Source of the DNA: Streptomyces sp. Act143
GTDB lineage: Bacteria; Actinomycetota; Actinomycetes; Streptomycetales; Streptomycetaceae
NCBI RefSeq assembly: GCF_003143935.1
Contig: NZ_QFRX01000001.1
Span: forward strand, 2,081,587 to 2,145,586
Direction: 5' to 3'
DNA length: 64,000 nucleotides
Shown here: positions 33,618 to 42,195 of the stretch, one piece after another
Numbering within the stretch: the first letter of the stretch is position 1
Layout of the letters: each line of letters opens with the position of its first letter
Notes under the pieces: model-generated
The model's input: the letters and a program-made list of their open reading frames with translations, nothing else
The model's database searches: none
What the model was told of the DNA's origin: nothing
Translations under genes and position numbers: made by a program

Positions 33618-34500
33618 GGGCCAGCTCCTTCGTGCCGAACAGCCCGGCGGGCCGGACGAGCAGGATCGCGACCATGACCAGGTACGGCGCGAGATCGCCC
33701 AACCCCCGGCCCAGGAAGGTCAGATCGCTCTGGTAGCCGGTGGCCAGCGACTCGGTGACACCGACGAGCAGGCCGCCCACCAGCGCGCCCGTCGTGGAGT
33801 CCAGGCCGCCGAGGATCGCCGCCGGGAAGGCTTTGAGCGCGGCCAGTGACGTGGCCCGCTCCAGGCCCGGTGTCGGGAAGACGGTGAGGAACAGCGCGGC
33901 GACGGCGGCCAGGCCCCCGGCCACCGCCCAGGCGCCGAGCGACACCCTGCCCAGCCGTACGCCCATCAGCGCGGCCGTCTCGGCGCTCTCCGCCGCCGCC
34001 CGCATCGCCACGCCCCACGAGGTGTACCGGAAGACCAGCAGGAACCCGGTGATGAGCAGCGCCGCCGCGACGAACGCGGCGATCCGGGTGTGGGCGAGGG
34101 ACACCGGTCCGAGGTGGAGGACCGCGTCGCCCCACGGGTCGCCGAGCGCCAGGACGTCCGTGCCGATACGGCGGGTCAGTTCGGTGGTGAGCAGGATGTC
34201 GACGCCGATCGTGACGATGGCGAGGACGCTGTGGTCGGAGCCCCGGTAGCGCCGCATCACCAGGAACTCCACGGCCGCCCCGACCAGCGCGGCACCCGCG
34301 ATCCCGAACAGCAGCGCGGGCCAGAAGCCGAGGTCGTCGTGGAGGGTGGCGGTGACGTAGCCGCCCGCCAGCAGCAGTGACGCGTGGGCGAAGTTCACCA
34401 CCTCGGTGGCGCGGAAGATCACCACGAATCCGAGGGCGATCAGCGCGTACACCGACCCCAACGACACGCCGTTGAGGAGGATTTCGGCGAAGGTGCTCAT
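33610..34500 (-). CDS. livH: branched-chain amino-acid-type ABC permease (LivH)
   Basis: A 296-residue permease with the LivH opening LLNGVSLGSVYALIALGFVVIFRATEVVNFAHASLLLAGGYV and the coupling loop GVAMRAAAESAETAALMGVRLGRV. AFPAAILGGLDSTTGALVGGLLVGV is the family's late signature. It overlaps livG by four bases and livM by eight, so the whole operon is read as one translationally coupled unit. Confidence 0.93.
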   Translation of the reverse strand: MSTFAEILLNGVSLGSVYALIALGFVVIFRATEVVNFAHASLLLAGGYVTATLHDDLGFWPALLFGIAGAALVGAAVEFLVMRRYRGSDHSVLAIVTIGVDILLTTELTRRIGTDVLALGDPWGDAVLHLGPVSLAHTRIAAFVAAALLITGFLLVFRYTSWGVAMRAAAESAETAALMGVRLGRVSLGAWAVAGGLAAVAALFLTVFPTPGLERATSLAALKAFPAAILGGLDSTTGALVGGLLVGVTESLATGYQSDLTFLGRGLGDLAPYLVMVAILLVRPAGLFGTKELARV

Positions 34501-35279
34501 GTTCCGGCTCCCAGGTAGGCCGCTACGACGGCCGGGTCGTTCTGTACGTCGGCGGGGGCGCCGTCGGCGATGCGGCGCCCGAAGTCCAGTACGGTCACCG
34601 CGTCCGCGAGCCGCATCACCACCCCCATGTCGTGTTCCACCAGCACGATCGAGATGCCGAGACCGTCACGGACTCCCGCGATCACGGCGGCCGTCCGGCG
34701 GCGTTCGGCGGCGTTCATCCCGGCGACGGGTTCGTCGAGGAGCAGCAGCCGCGGCTCCATGCAGAGCGCGCGGGCGAGTTCGGCGAGCTTCTGCTGCCCG
34801 TAGGGCAGGGAGCCCGCCGGGCGGTCCAGGCAGTCCGTGATGCCGACGAACTCGGCTATCTCGCGGACGCGTTCGCGGTGGACGCGTTCCTCGCGGGCGG
34901 CCGCGGGGAGGCGAAGTCCGGCCGCGAGGAAGCCGGTTCGGGTCAGGCGGTGCCGCCCCAGCAGGAGGCTGTCCTCGACCGTGGCGCGCGGCGGCAGGGC
35001 GAGGTTCTGGAAGATGCGGGCGATCCCGAGGCCGGCGATGCGGTGCGGAGGCATGCCGATGAGCTCGTGGTCGCCGAAGCGGACGCTGCCTTCGGTTGCC
35101 CGGTAGACGCCGGACAGGACGTTGAAACAGGTGGACTTGCCCGCACCGTTGGGGCCGATCAGGGCGTGGACGGTGCCGGGGCGGACGGTGAAGGAGACGT
35201 CGTCGAGGGCGGTGAGACCGGCGAAGCGGACGGTCAGACCGCGTACGTCGAGAGTGTCCACCGGGGTCACCCCTTCCAT
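34497..35279 (-). CDS. livG: ABC transporter ATPase (LivG)
   Basis: A 260-residue ATPase. Walker A is GPNGAGKST, the signature region is LPYGQQKLAELARAL (LSGGQ degenerate to LPYGQ, as usual for LivG), Walker B is LLLLDEPVAGM, and the switch His is in VEHDMGVV. The start is either ATG 35279 or GTG 35270; the latter would overlap the livF stop in the common GTGA way. Confidence 0.93.
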   Translation of the reverse strand: MEGVTPVDTLDVRGLTVRFAGLTALDDVSFTVRPGTVHALIGPNGAGKSTCFNVLSGVYRATEGSVRFGDHELIGMPPHRIAGLGIARIFQNLALPPRATVEDSLLLGRHRLTRTGFLAAGLRLPAAAREERVHRERVREIAEFVGITDCLDRPAGSLPYGQQKLAELARALCMEPRLLLLDEPVAGMNAAERRRTAAVIAGVRDGLGISIVLVEHDMGVVMRLADAVTVLDFGRRIADGAPADVQNDPAVVAAYLGAGT

Positions 35280-36061
35280 CGTGTGAGGGTCCGGGCGCCC
35301 GCCGTCTCCGCGTCGGCCGCCGCGTCCTCGTCGACCACGCCCAGGTAGCGGCGGCGGACCTCGTCGGAGGCGGATAGTTCGGCGGCCGGGCCCTCCAAGG
35401 TCACCTCGCCGACTTCGAGGACGTACGCGTGCGTGGCCAGGCGCAGGGCGAGGGCGGCGTTCTGCTCGACGAGGAGGACCGCGGTGCCCTGTGCGTTGAT
35501 CTCGCGGACGGTGTCGGCGATCCGCTCGGCCATCAGCGGGGCGAGGCCGAGGGCGGGCTCGTCAAGGAGGAGGAAGCCGGGGGCGGCCATCAGGGCGCGG
35601 GCGACGGCGAGCATCTGCTGTTCGCCGCCGGAGAGCAACCCGGCGCGCTGGCGGGCGCGCTCGGCCAGTACGGGGAAGAGTTCGTGGACGCGGGCCAGGG
35701 ACTCGGCGCGGCCCGCGCGGTCGCCGCCGAGGGCGCCCGCGCGCAGGTTGTCGGCGACCGTCATCCGGGCGAACACCCGCCTCCCCTCCGGGACCTGGGA
35801 GACACCGGCGGCCACCACCCGGTCCGGCGGCAGCCGGTCGAGGCGCCGGCCGCCCAGCCGCACCTCGCCGCCGGTGACCGTGCCGCCCTGGAAGGACAGC
35901 GTGCGGCTGATCGCGCGCAGCAGCGTCGACTTGCCCGCGCCGTTGCTGCCGAGGACCGTCACCACGGCCCCCTCCGGCACCTCCAGGGACACCCGGCGCA
36001 GGGCGCGCACGGGCCCGTACCCGACCGACAGGTCCCGCACCACGAGTCCGGATCCGACCAT
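35267..36061 (-). CDS. livF: ABC transporter ATPase (LivF)
   Basis: A 264-residue ATPase with Walker A GSNGAGKST, the LivF-type Q-loop SQVPEGRRVFARMTVADNL, signature LLSGGEQQMLAVARAL, Walker B FLLLDEPALGLAP and switch region VEQNAALAL. It is the first gene of the operon (F-G-H-M-K), a different order from E. coli livKHMGF. ATG 36061 has GAAGGGAAG upstream. It faces the PucR-type regulator across 181 bp that hold the 18-bp palindrome. Confidence 0.93.
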   Translation of the reverse strand: MVGSGLVVRDLSVGYGPVRALRRVSLEVPEGAVVTVLGSNGAGKSTLLRAISRTLSFQGGTVTGGEVRLGGRRLDRLPPDRVVAAGVSQVPEGRRVFARMTVADNLRAGALGGDRAGRAESLARVHELFPVLAERARQRAGLLSGGEQQMLAVARALMAAPGFLLLDEPALGLAPLMAERIADTVREINAQGTAVLLVEQNAALALRLATHAYVLEVGEVTLEGPAAELSASDEVRRRYLGVVDEDAAADAETAGARTLTRWKG

Positions 36062-36172
36062 GGACTTCCCTTCTGTCCTCACTCGGTGTGGCGCTCACCC
36101 CAGCACCGGCGGGAGCCCCCGTCCACGGCCCGCGGCGGAATCGCTGCGGGTGCCCAGCGGGCCGGTGCCGCG

Positions 36173-36190
36173 GTTGTGCGCGCGCACAAC
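36173..36190. promoter_or_regulatory. 18-bp perfect palindrome between liv operon and PucR-type regulator
   Basis: GTTGTGCGCGCGCACAAC is self-complementary over all 18 bases. It lies 112 bp before livF and 53 bp before the regulator gene, in the only divergent promoter region of this unit. It is the obvious candidate operator. Confidence 0.65.
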
Positions 36191-36242
36191 GCTGCGTGTC
36201 AGGGGCCTGTGCGGGGCCGGGCCCAGGTGGCATCCTCCGGGC

Positions 36243-37439
36243 ATGGGAGGGCGACGGCCGCGTACCGGTCATGACTGGAAGCTGCTCGCGGAGTCCTGCA
36301 CGGCTCTGCTGGAACGGGTGCCGGAGCTCGTCGACGAGCACCTCAGGCAACTCTTCGACCACTCCCCCGTCTACGCGCAGGTGCTGCCGTACGACCAGCA
36401 GTGGCGGGAGGCGGAGGAAGCGATACGGATCGGGATCGAGACGATCTCCGCGCCGCGGGACTCGCCCCGCCGCGACCTGGACTACGCCGAGGACGCGGGG
36501 CGGCGCCGCGCCCAGCAGGGGCTGCCCCTGGACCTGCTGGTCCACGCCTACCGCAACGCGGGCTATCTGGTGTGGGACGCGCTGGTGGAGGGCGCGGCGG
36601 GGCGGGAGCCGGAGCGGCTGGCGGCGCTGATGCGGTCGACGACGATGGTGTGGTCGGCGGTGGACGCGCAGGCGGAGGCCGCGTCGGAGGCGTACCGGGC
36701 GACGGAGGCGGAGCTGCGGCGGCGCACGGACGAGCAGTTGCAGGCGCTGCTCGACGCGCTGCTGGAGGGCAAGGCGACGCCGGGGCTCGCGGCGCGGGCG
36801 GCGGCGGGGCTGGATCTGCCGGAGCACGGTCCGTACGCGGTGGTGGTGCTGCGGGCCGAGCGGCGGGACGCGGGCGAGCGGCCGGTGCAGGGGGCCGGGT
36901 TCCGGTTCATCTGGCGGATGCGGGCCGACGGCGAGGTGGGGGTGGTGGCCCTCTCCCCCGGTCAGGGGCTGGACGGGGTGGCGCGGGTGCTGGACGGGCG
37001 GTGCTCGGGACCGGGCGGGATCAGTCCGGTGGTGCCGGGGCTGGCCGAGCTGGGGCGGGCCCGGCGGTTGGCCGAGCTGGCGCTGCGGACCTGCCCGCCG
37101 GACGGTACCGCCGTCGTACGTCTCGATCAGCGCATGCCGACGGCGCTCGTGGTGAGTCAGCCGGAGCTGGCCGACCGGCTGGTGTCGGACGTGTTCGGCG
37201 GCCTCCTCGAACTGGAGCCGGCCGACCGGGCCGTGCTGCTGGAGACCCTCGATGTGTGGCTGGTCTGCGAGGGTTCGGCGGGCCGGGCCGCCGGGCGGCT
37301 GTACTGCCACCGCAACACGGTCTTCAACCGGCTGCGGCGCCTGGAACAGCTGACGTCGCGGTCGCTGGCCCGGCCCCGGGACCTGATCGAGATGACGCTG
37401 GCGCTGGACGCGTACCGGTTGTCCGGCGCCAGGAGGTGA
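36243..37439 (+). CDS. PucR-family transcriptional regulator
   Basis: A 398-residue regulator. The N-terminal half is a RsbRD/GGDEF-like sensor (LAESCTALLERVPELVDEHLRQLFDHSP...YAEDAGRRRAQQGLPLDLLVHAYRNAGYLVWDAL). The C-terminus is the PucR-type helix-turn-helix: LLETLDVWLVCEGSAGRAAGRLYCHRNTVFNRLRRLEQLTSRSL. Family members commonly control amino-acid, purine or amide catabolism. It is divergent from the liv operon and probably its regulator. ATG 36243 was chosen where similarity begins; only a weak ribosome-binding site precedes it. Confidence 0.88.
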   Translation: MGGRRPRTGHDWKLLAESCTALLERVPELVDEHLRQLFDHSPVYAQVLPYDQQWREAEEAIRIGIETISAPRDSPRRDLDYAEDAGRRRAQQGLPLDLLVHAYRNAGYLVWDALVEGAAGREPERLAALMRSTTMVWSAVDAQAEAASEAYRATEAELRRRTDEQLQALLDALLEGKATPGLAARAAAGLDLPEHGPYAVVVLRAERRDAGERPVQGAGFRFIWRMRADGEVGVVALSPGQGLDGVARVLDGRCSGPGGISPVVPGLAELGRARRLAELALRTCPPDGTAVVRLDQRMPTALVVSQPELADRLVSDVFGGLLELEPADRAVLLETLDVWLVCEGSAGRAAGRLYCHRNTVFNRLRRLEQLTSRSLARPRDLIEMTLALDAYRLSGARR

Positions 37440-37456
37440 GCCTCACGCCGCGGCGG

Positions 37457-37735
37457 CCCGTCCCGGGAGGTGGGCCTTTCAGGTGGTCGTTCACAGGAGA
37501 TGGGCCGTGGCTGTCCCAGGGGGTGGGCAGGCCGCGGAGCCTTCCCAGGAGGAGGACTGGGTGGCCCGTCCCAGGAGGTAAAATCCGGCAACCCGTCCCG
37601 GAAGGTAGGACCCGGAGGTAAGCCCGGGAGACCCACCGCAGAAGGTGAGCCCCAGCAACCCGTCCCTGGAGGTGAGCCCCAGAGGCCCACCCCAGATGGT
37701 GAGCCCCGGCGGCTCGTCCCAGGCGGTTGGGTGGG
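37457..37735. repeat. degenerate 27-bp tandem repeat with ribosome-binding-like cores
   Basis: About ten imperfect units sit between two convergent genes. Units at the right are exactly 27 bp and begin CCCGTCCCAGGAGGT, CCCACCGCAGAAGGTGAG, CCCGTCCCTGGAGGTGAG and CCCACCCCAGATGGTGAG. Those at the left are looser (25-40 bp). The core AGGAGGTGAG matches the complement of the 16S rRNA 3' end. Because 27 is a multiple of 3, frames through it show nine-residue repeats, but no credible gene uses them. Confidence 0.7.
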
Positions 37736-37736
37736 G

Positions 37737-38888
37737 TCAGCTCAGGAAGTCCCGGGCGATCTGTTCCGCCACCCGTTCCAGGATCGGGCCGGCGTCCGCG
37801 ATGCACTTCGCCACGTCCGGCTCGACCTCGGTGAGCGGGTAGGCCCGTCGGATGCCGGCCTTGCCGAGGGCCTCCGGGGGCAGGGTGAGGCGGCCGCACA
37901 CCGCGACGACCTCCTTGTCGGCGGCGCGGGCCGCGGCGGCGACGCCCGCGGGGGCCTTGCCGTGCAGGGTCTGCTCGTCGAGGGAGCCCTCGCCGGTGAT
38001 GACCAGGTCGGCCTGTTCCAGCGCGGGCGTGAAGCCGAGGACGTCGAGCATGACGTCGATGCCGGCCCGGAACCGGGCGCCGAGGAGGAGCGCGCCGTAG
38101 CCGATGCCGCCCGCGGCGCCCGCGCCCGGTGACGCGGCGTACTCGGCGGCCCGGGAGCCGACCGCGTCCTCCAGCACGCGCGCGTAGTGGGCGAGCGCGG
38201 CGTCCAGGGTCGCCACGTCGTCCGGGGAGGCGCCCTTCTGCGGGCCGTAGACCGCGGGCGCGCCCTTCGGGCCGGTCAGCGGGTTGTCGACGTCGCTGGC
38301 GAGGACCAGCTCCACGTCGGCGAAGCGCGGGTCGAGGCCGGACAGGTCGGCCGCGGCCAGCTCGGCGAGGCCGCCGCCGCCCGGGGCGACCGGCTCGCCG
38401 TTCCTGTCCAGGAACCGGGCGCCGAGGGCGGTGAGCATGCCGGCGCCGCCGTCGGTGGTGGCGCTGCCGCCGACGCCGAAGACGATGGTGCGGGCGCCCG
38501 CGTCGAGCGCGGCCCGCAGCAGCTCGCCGGAGCCGTAGGTGGACGAGGTGAGGGGGGCGAAGACGCCCTTCGGGAGCCGCTGGAGGCCGCTGGCCTCGGC
38601 CATCTCCACCACGGCGGTGTCGCCGCGCAGCGCGAAAGCGGCCGTGACCTCCTGGCCGAGGGGCCCGGCGACCTTGATCTCGTGCCGTTCGAAACCGGCC
38701 GCGACCGCCGCGTCCACGGTGCCGTCGCCGCCGTCGGCCACGGGCAGCGCCTCGACGACGAGATCCGGCACGACCCGGCGCAGCCCGGCCGTCACCCGCT
38801 CGGCGACCTGCACGGCCGTCAGCGATCCCTTGAACTTGTCCGCGGCGATGAGCACCCTCTCCGTGCCCCTGCCTGCAGCGTCAGCCAC
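37737..38888 (-). CDS. glycerate kinase (GlxK/GarK family)
   Basis: A 383-residue glycerate kinase that phosphorylates D-glycerate with ATP. It begins RVLIAADKFKGSLTAVQVAERVTAGL (family signature), with PVADGGDGTVDAAV, FGVGGSATTDGGAGMLTALGARFLD and ITGEGSLDEQTLHGKAPAGVA. Length is normal for the family. GTG 38888 has AAGGGG upstream. It may connect glyoxylate or allantoin breakdown to glycolysis, but no such genes are adjacent. Confidence 0.92.
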   Translation of the reverse strand: MADAAGRGTERVLIAADKFKGSLTAVQVAERVTAGLRRVVPDLVVEALPVADGGDGTVDAAVAAGFERHEIKVAGPLGQEVTAAFALRGDTAVVEMAEASGLQRLPKGVFAPLTSSTYGSGELLRAALDAGARTIVFGVGGSATTDGGAGMLTALGARFLDRNGEPVAPGGGGLAELAAADLSGLDPRFADVELVLASDVDNPLTGPKGAPAVYGPQKGASPDDVATLDAALAHYARVLEDAVGSRAAEYAASPGAGAAGGIGYGALLLGARFRAGIDVMLDVLGFTPALEQADLVITGEGSLDEQTLHGKAPAGVAAAARAADKEVVAVCGRLTLPPEALGKAGIRRAYPLTEVEPDVAKCIADAGPILERVAEQIARDFLS

Positions 38889-39046
38889 TTGCCATCCCCT
38901 TGCTCTCCGGGCCCGACGCACGTCGGGGCCAGTCGCGCCGCTGTGACCATAACCGGAGCCCGCCCTCGCCGTCATGCCCTGCCCGGACCTTGAGAAGCTG
39001 CTGCGCCCCCGCTGTGCAGGGGCCCGGAATCGGGTAAACCGGTCCT

Positions 39047-40117
39047 ATGACCCCTGTGGGCACCGCACCAGAGCTCGCCGACCGCGTCCTCGGGGGCTGG
39101 CTGGGCCGGATCGCGGGCAACATGCTCGGCAAGCCGGTCGAGCAGGGCGACCTGTGGACGCGGGACCGGATCGACGCCTATCTCCGGCAGGCCGCCGCCC
39201 TGCCGCTGACCGACTATCTGCCGGAGCCGCCGAGCGAGAGCGAGGGCTTCGAGCTGCGCCCGGAGTGGCGCCAGTGCGTACGCGGCCGCATCCACGGCAG
39301 CTGCCGTGACGACGACGTGGACTACGCCATCCTCGGCCTGGACCTGCTGGAGACCCACGGCTTCGACTTCAGCACCGAACAGGTCGGCGACCTGTGGCTG
39401 CTCAGGCTGCCGTACCTCCAGACGTTCACCGCCGAGCGGGCCGCCTACCGCAATCTCGCCAACGGGCTGAAGCCGCCGCTGACGGCGACCTACGACAACC
39501 CCTACCAGGAGTGGATCGGGGCGCTGATCCGCGCCGACATCTACGGCTGGACCTGCCCCGGCGTGCCGCGCCGGGCGGCCTCGCTGGCCCGGCGGGACGC
39601 GGTGCTCTCGCACACCGGCAACGGCGTGTACGGGGCGATGTGGGCGGCGGCGCTGGTGTCGGCGGCGTTCACGGCGGCGACCGTGCGGCAGGCCCTGGAC
39701 CAGGCGCTGACCGTCGTACCGGCGAGCAGCCGGCTGGCCCGGACCGTGCGCCGGGTGATCTCCCTGCACGACACCCGGATGGCCTGGGAGGACACCCTGA
39801 CGACGGTCGCCGCGGAGACCGCCGGGCTGGGCTGGATCCACACGATCCCGAACGCCGCGGTGCTCACCGCCGGGCTGCTCTACGGCGACGGCGACTTCAC
39901 CCGGACCGTCGCGCTGACGGTCCGCGGCGGACTGGACACCGACTCCAACGGGGCCACGGCCGGGTCCGTGGCCGGGGTGCTGACCGGCGCGGCGGCCATT
40001 CCGGCGCAGTGGAAGGACCCGCTGGAGGACACGGTGCGCAGCGCGGTGTTCGGGTTCGACGGGGTGCGGATCAGCGAGCTGGCGGAGCGGACCGTGCGGT
40101 TGATCGACGGTGAGTGA
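39047..40117 (+). CDS. ADP-ribosylglycohydrolase family protein
   Basis: A 356-residue all-helical DraG/ARH-like hydrolase that releases ADP-ribose from modified targets using two Mg ions. It starts RVLGGWLGRIAGNMLGKPVEQG. Metal-site motifs are SCRDDDVDY near residue 85-93 and RGGLDTDSNGATAGSVAGVLTG near the C-terminus (the D-T-D-x-N/D-G-A signature). It is followed 28 bp later by the Nudix gene on the same strand. The target is unknown. Confidence 0.9.
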   Translation: MTPVGTAPELADRVLGGWLGRIAGNMLGKPVEQGDLWTRDRIDAYLRQAAALPLTDYLPEPPSESEGFELRPEWRQCVRGRIHGSCRDDDVDYAILGLDLLETHGFDFSTEQVGDLWLLRLPYLQTFTAERAAYRNLANGLKPPLTATYDNPYQEWIGALIRADIYGWTCPGVPRRAASLARRDAVLSHTGNGVYGAMWAAALVSAAFTAATVRQALDQALTVVPASSRLARTVRRVISLHDTRMAWEDTLTTVAAETAGLGWIHTIPNAAVLTAGLLYGDGDFTRTVALTVRGGLDTDSNGATAGSVAGVLTGAAAIPAQWKDPLEDTVRSAVFGFDGVRISELAERTVRLIDGE

Positions 40118-40145
40118 TGCGCCGTGACGGAACTACCCTTCAGAG

Positions 40146-40640
40146 ATGACCAGCGCTCAGGACTTCGCCACGTACATCGCCGGCCTGCCCCGCATCCTGG
40201 CCGGTGCCGCCGCCCTCTTCCGCGACAGCGCGGGGCGGGTGCTGCTCGTCGAGCCCAACTACCGTGACGGCTGGGCGCTTCCGGGCGGCACCATCGAGTC
40301 GGACGACGGCGAGACCCCGCGTCAGGGGGCGCGTCGCGAGACGCTCGAGGAGATCGGCCTGGACCGCGAACTCGGGCGGCTGCTGGCCGTGGACTGGGTG
40401 TACCGGGCGGGCATGCCGCCGCTGGTGGCGTACTTGTACGACGGCGGGGTCCTCGGCGAGGACGACTTCAAGGCGATCCGGCTCCAGGAGGAGGAGCTGC
40501 TGTCGTGGCGGCTCGTGCCGCGGGAGGAGCTGGACGACTATCTGCTGGGTTTCCTGGGCGGCCGGGTGCGGGCCGCGCTGGACGTTCTCGCGGACGGTGC
40601 GGGAACGGCCGAGCTGGAAAACGGCCGACGGGTTTTCTGA
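40146..40640 (+). CDS. Nudix hydrolase
   Basis: A 164-residue Nudix enzyme. The Nudix box is GGTIESDDGETPRQGARRETLEEIGL, with the REx2EE core REtlEE intact but the G-x5-E spacing extended by two or three residues (ESDDGE). Substrates are nucleoside diphosphates linked to another moiety. Being next to an ADP-ribosylglycohydrolase makes ADP-ribose one plausible substrate, but that is inference. Confidence 0.87.
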   Translation: MTSAQDFATYIAGLPRILAGAAALFRDSAGRVLLVEPNYRDGWALPGGTIESDDGETPRQGARRETLEEIGLDRELGRLLAVDWVYRAGMPPLVAYLYDGGVLGEDDFKAIRLQEEELLSWRLVPREELDDYLLGFLGGRVRAALDVLADGAGTAELENGRRVF

Positions 40641-40647
40641 CGCCTGC

Positions 40648-40675
40648 TGATTCACGTGTTCCGCACCGTGAATCA
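40648..40675 (+). promoter_or_regulatory. inverted repeat after the Nudix gene
   Basis: TGATTCACG and CGTGAATCA (9-bp arms, 10-base loop) begin 8 bases after the Nudix stop and 146 bases before the S8 protease gene. It could be a weak terminator or an operator of the protease operon. Confidence 0.4.
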
Positions 40676-40820
40676 CCCTGCCCGAGCGCGTTCCAGAAGC
40701 TACGCCCTTGCGCGTATGGACCCCCTGTATCCACGCCAATAGCGTGCGACTCCTCGCCTTATCCGCAGGTACCGGTGGCACGCGTTTGCCGTGCCGCCGG
40801 ATTCGATCACAGGGGGAAAC

Positions 40821-42188
40821 ATGCGGGTAATCGTTCAGATGCGCCCGGAACCCGATGTCGTCCAGGCCGTCGTGGATCCGTCCGTCAGCACTCCGCCGGC
40901 CTCCGACGTCGCCGGTTCACTGCCCGGTGTCGTCCTGGATGCGGAGTTCGTGCCGGTGCCGGTGCCGCAGCCCAAGCCGGCGTTCCCCGACGGCGATCCG
41001 CTGTCGCTGGACCAGCCGCTCACCTTCTCGCTGGCTCCCGAGGAGGCGAGCGTCCTGGTGCGCGGCGAGATCGAGGACCGTGACGGCGCCGCCCGGCTGG
41101 CGATGCTGGGCAGCAGGCGGGCGGACGTCGTCGGGGTCTCCGCCGACCCGGTCGTCGAGACGATGCCCACCTGCGGCAACACGCCTCCGGTCGGCGACTG
41201 GCACGACGTGCAGCGGCTCGTCACGGACGCGCTGAAGAGCGAGGGGCTGGACGGGACGGGCGTTCCGCTGGCCATCGTCGACACCGGCATCAACGTCGCC
41301 CACCTCGGTCAGGTCCTCGGCTCGCCCGTCACGGTCGACGCGGCGCGCAGCTGGAAGCCGCCGGGTGTGACCGGCGACTTCGGGCAGTTCCCGGTGAACC
41401 ACGGCACGATGTGCGCGTTCGACGCGCTGATCGTGGCCCGCAAGGCGTCGCTCCTCGACATTCCCGTGCTGCTCTCGCAGCGCCAGGGCGCCACCGTGAT
41501 GGAGGGCCTGCTCTCCGACGCGATCTCCGCGTACGCGCATCTGTGGGGGCTGCTGGAGCAGATGCCGCGCGAGCAGCGCCGGATGGTCATCAGCAACAGC
41601 TGGGGGTCGTTCAAGCCGACGTGGGACTTCCCGCCGGGGCACCCGGGCAACTACTCCGACAACCGCGCCCACCCCTTCAACCTGATCGTCGCCGCCCTGG
41701 AGGGGTCCGGCGCGGACATCCTGTTCGCCGCGGGCAACTGCGGTACGGAGTGCCCCGACGGGCGCTGCGGGTTCCCGAGCCGGCCCGTCAACGGGGCGAA
41801 CTCGCACCCGGGCGTGCTGTCCGTGGCCGGTGTGGACACCCGCGACGCCCGGGTCGGCTACTCGTCCCAGGGGCCGGGGCGGCTCGCCGTCCGCAAGCCG
41901 GACATCGCCACGTACACGCACTTCAGCGGCTCGAAGGCGTTCGGCCAGAACAGCCCCGACTCGGGGACCTCGGCGGCCTGTCCGGTCGCGGCGGGTGTGG
42001 TCGCCGCGGTACGCGGCAAGGTGTCGGTGAAGGAGCTGTCGCCGTCCCGGATGCGTACGCTGATCCGCCGGTCCGCGCACGACGCGGGCGGGCACGGCTA
42101 CGACTTCGACTACGGGTACGGCATCATCAACACCCCGTCGCTGGTCGACGCGGTGCGCCGGCTCGGCAAGACCAACGCCCGCCTGTAG
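40821..42188 (+). CDS. leaderless subtilisin-family (S8) serine protease
   Basis: A 455-residue subtilase without a signal peptide. The catalytic triad is Asp154 (LAIVDTGIN), His194 (NHGTMCA) and Ser384 (GTSAACPVAAG), with oxyanion Asn306 (AAGNCG). The region before the catalytic domain (about 145 residues) contains MRVIVQMRPEPD and SVLVRGEIEDRDGAARLAMLGSRRADVVGV, which could be a propeptide-like fold. ATG 40821 follows AGGGGG. The next gene starts 7 bp after the stop and encodes a small protein with a propeptide-like sequence, suggesting a protease/inhibitor or protease/chaperone pair. The expected location is cytoplasmic unless exported by another route. Confidence 0.88.
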   Translation: MRVIVQMRPEPDVVQAVVDPSVSTPPASDVAGSLPGVVLDAEFVPVPVPQPKPAFPDGDPLSLDQPLTFSLAPEEASVLVRGEIEDRDGAARLAMLGSRRADVVGVSADPVVETMPTCGNTPPVGDWHDVQRLVTDALKSEGLDGTGVPLAIVDTGINVAHLGQVLGSPVTVDAARSWKPPGVTGDFGQFPVNHGTMCAFDALIVARKASLLDIPVLLSQRQGATVMEGLLSDAISAYAHLWGLLEQMPREQRRMVISNSWGSFKPTWDFPPGHPGNYSDNRAHPFNLIVAALEGSGADILFAAGNCGTECPDGRCGFPSRPVNGANSHPGVLSVAGVDTRDARVGYSSQGPGRLAVRKPDIATYTHFSGSKAFGQNSPDSGTSAACPVAAGVVAAVRGKVSVKELSPSRMRTLIRRSAHDAGGHGYDFDYGYGIINTPSLVDAVRRLGKTNARL

Positions 42189-42195
42189 GAGACCC

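Noticed and set aside
37457-37735. Repeat array considered as a CRISPR locus
   Set aside because: The units are contiguous and degenerate, with no unique spacers of constant length and no cas genes nearby.
37470-38132. A plus-strand frame through the 27-bp repeats read as a repeat protein
   Set aside because: It continues antisense into the glycerate kinase gene, lacks a homologous start and is most simply explained by a repeat length divisible by three.
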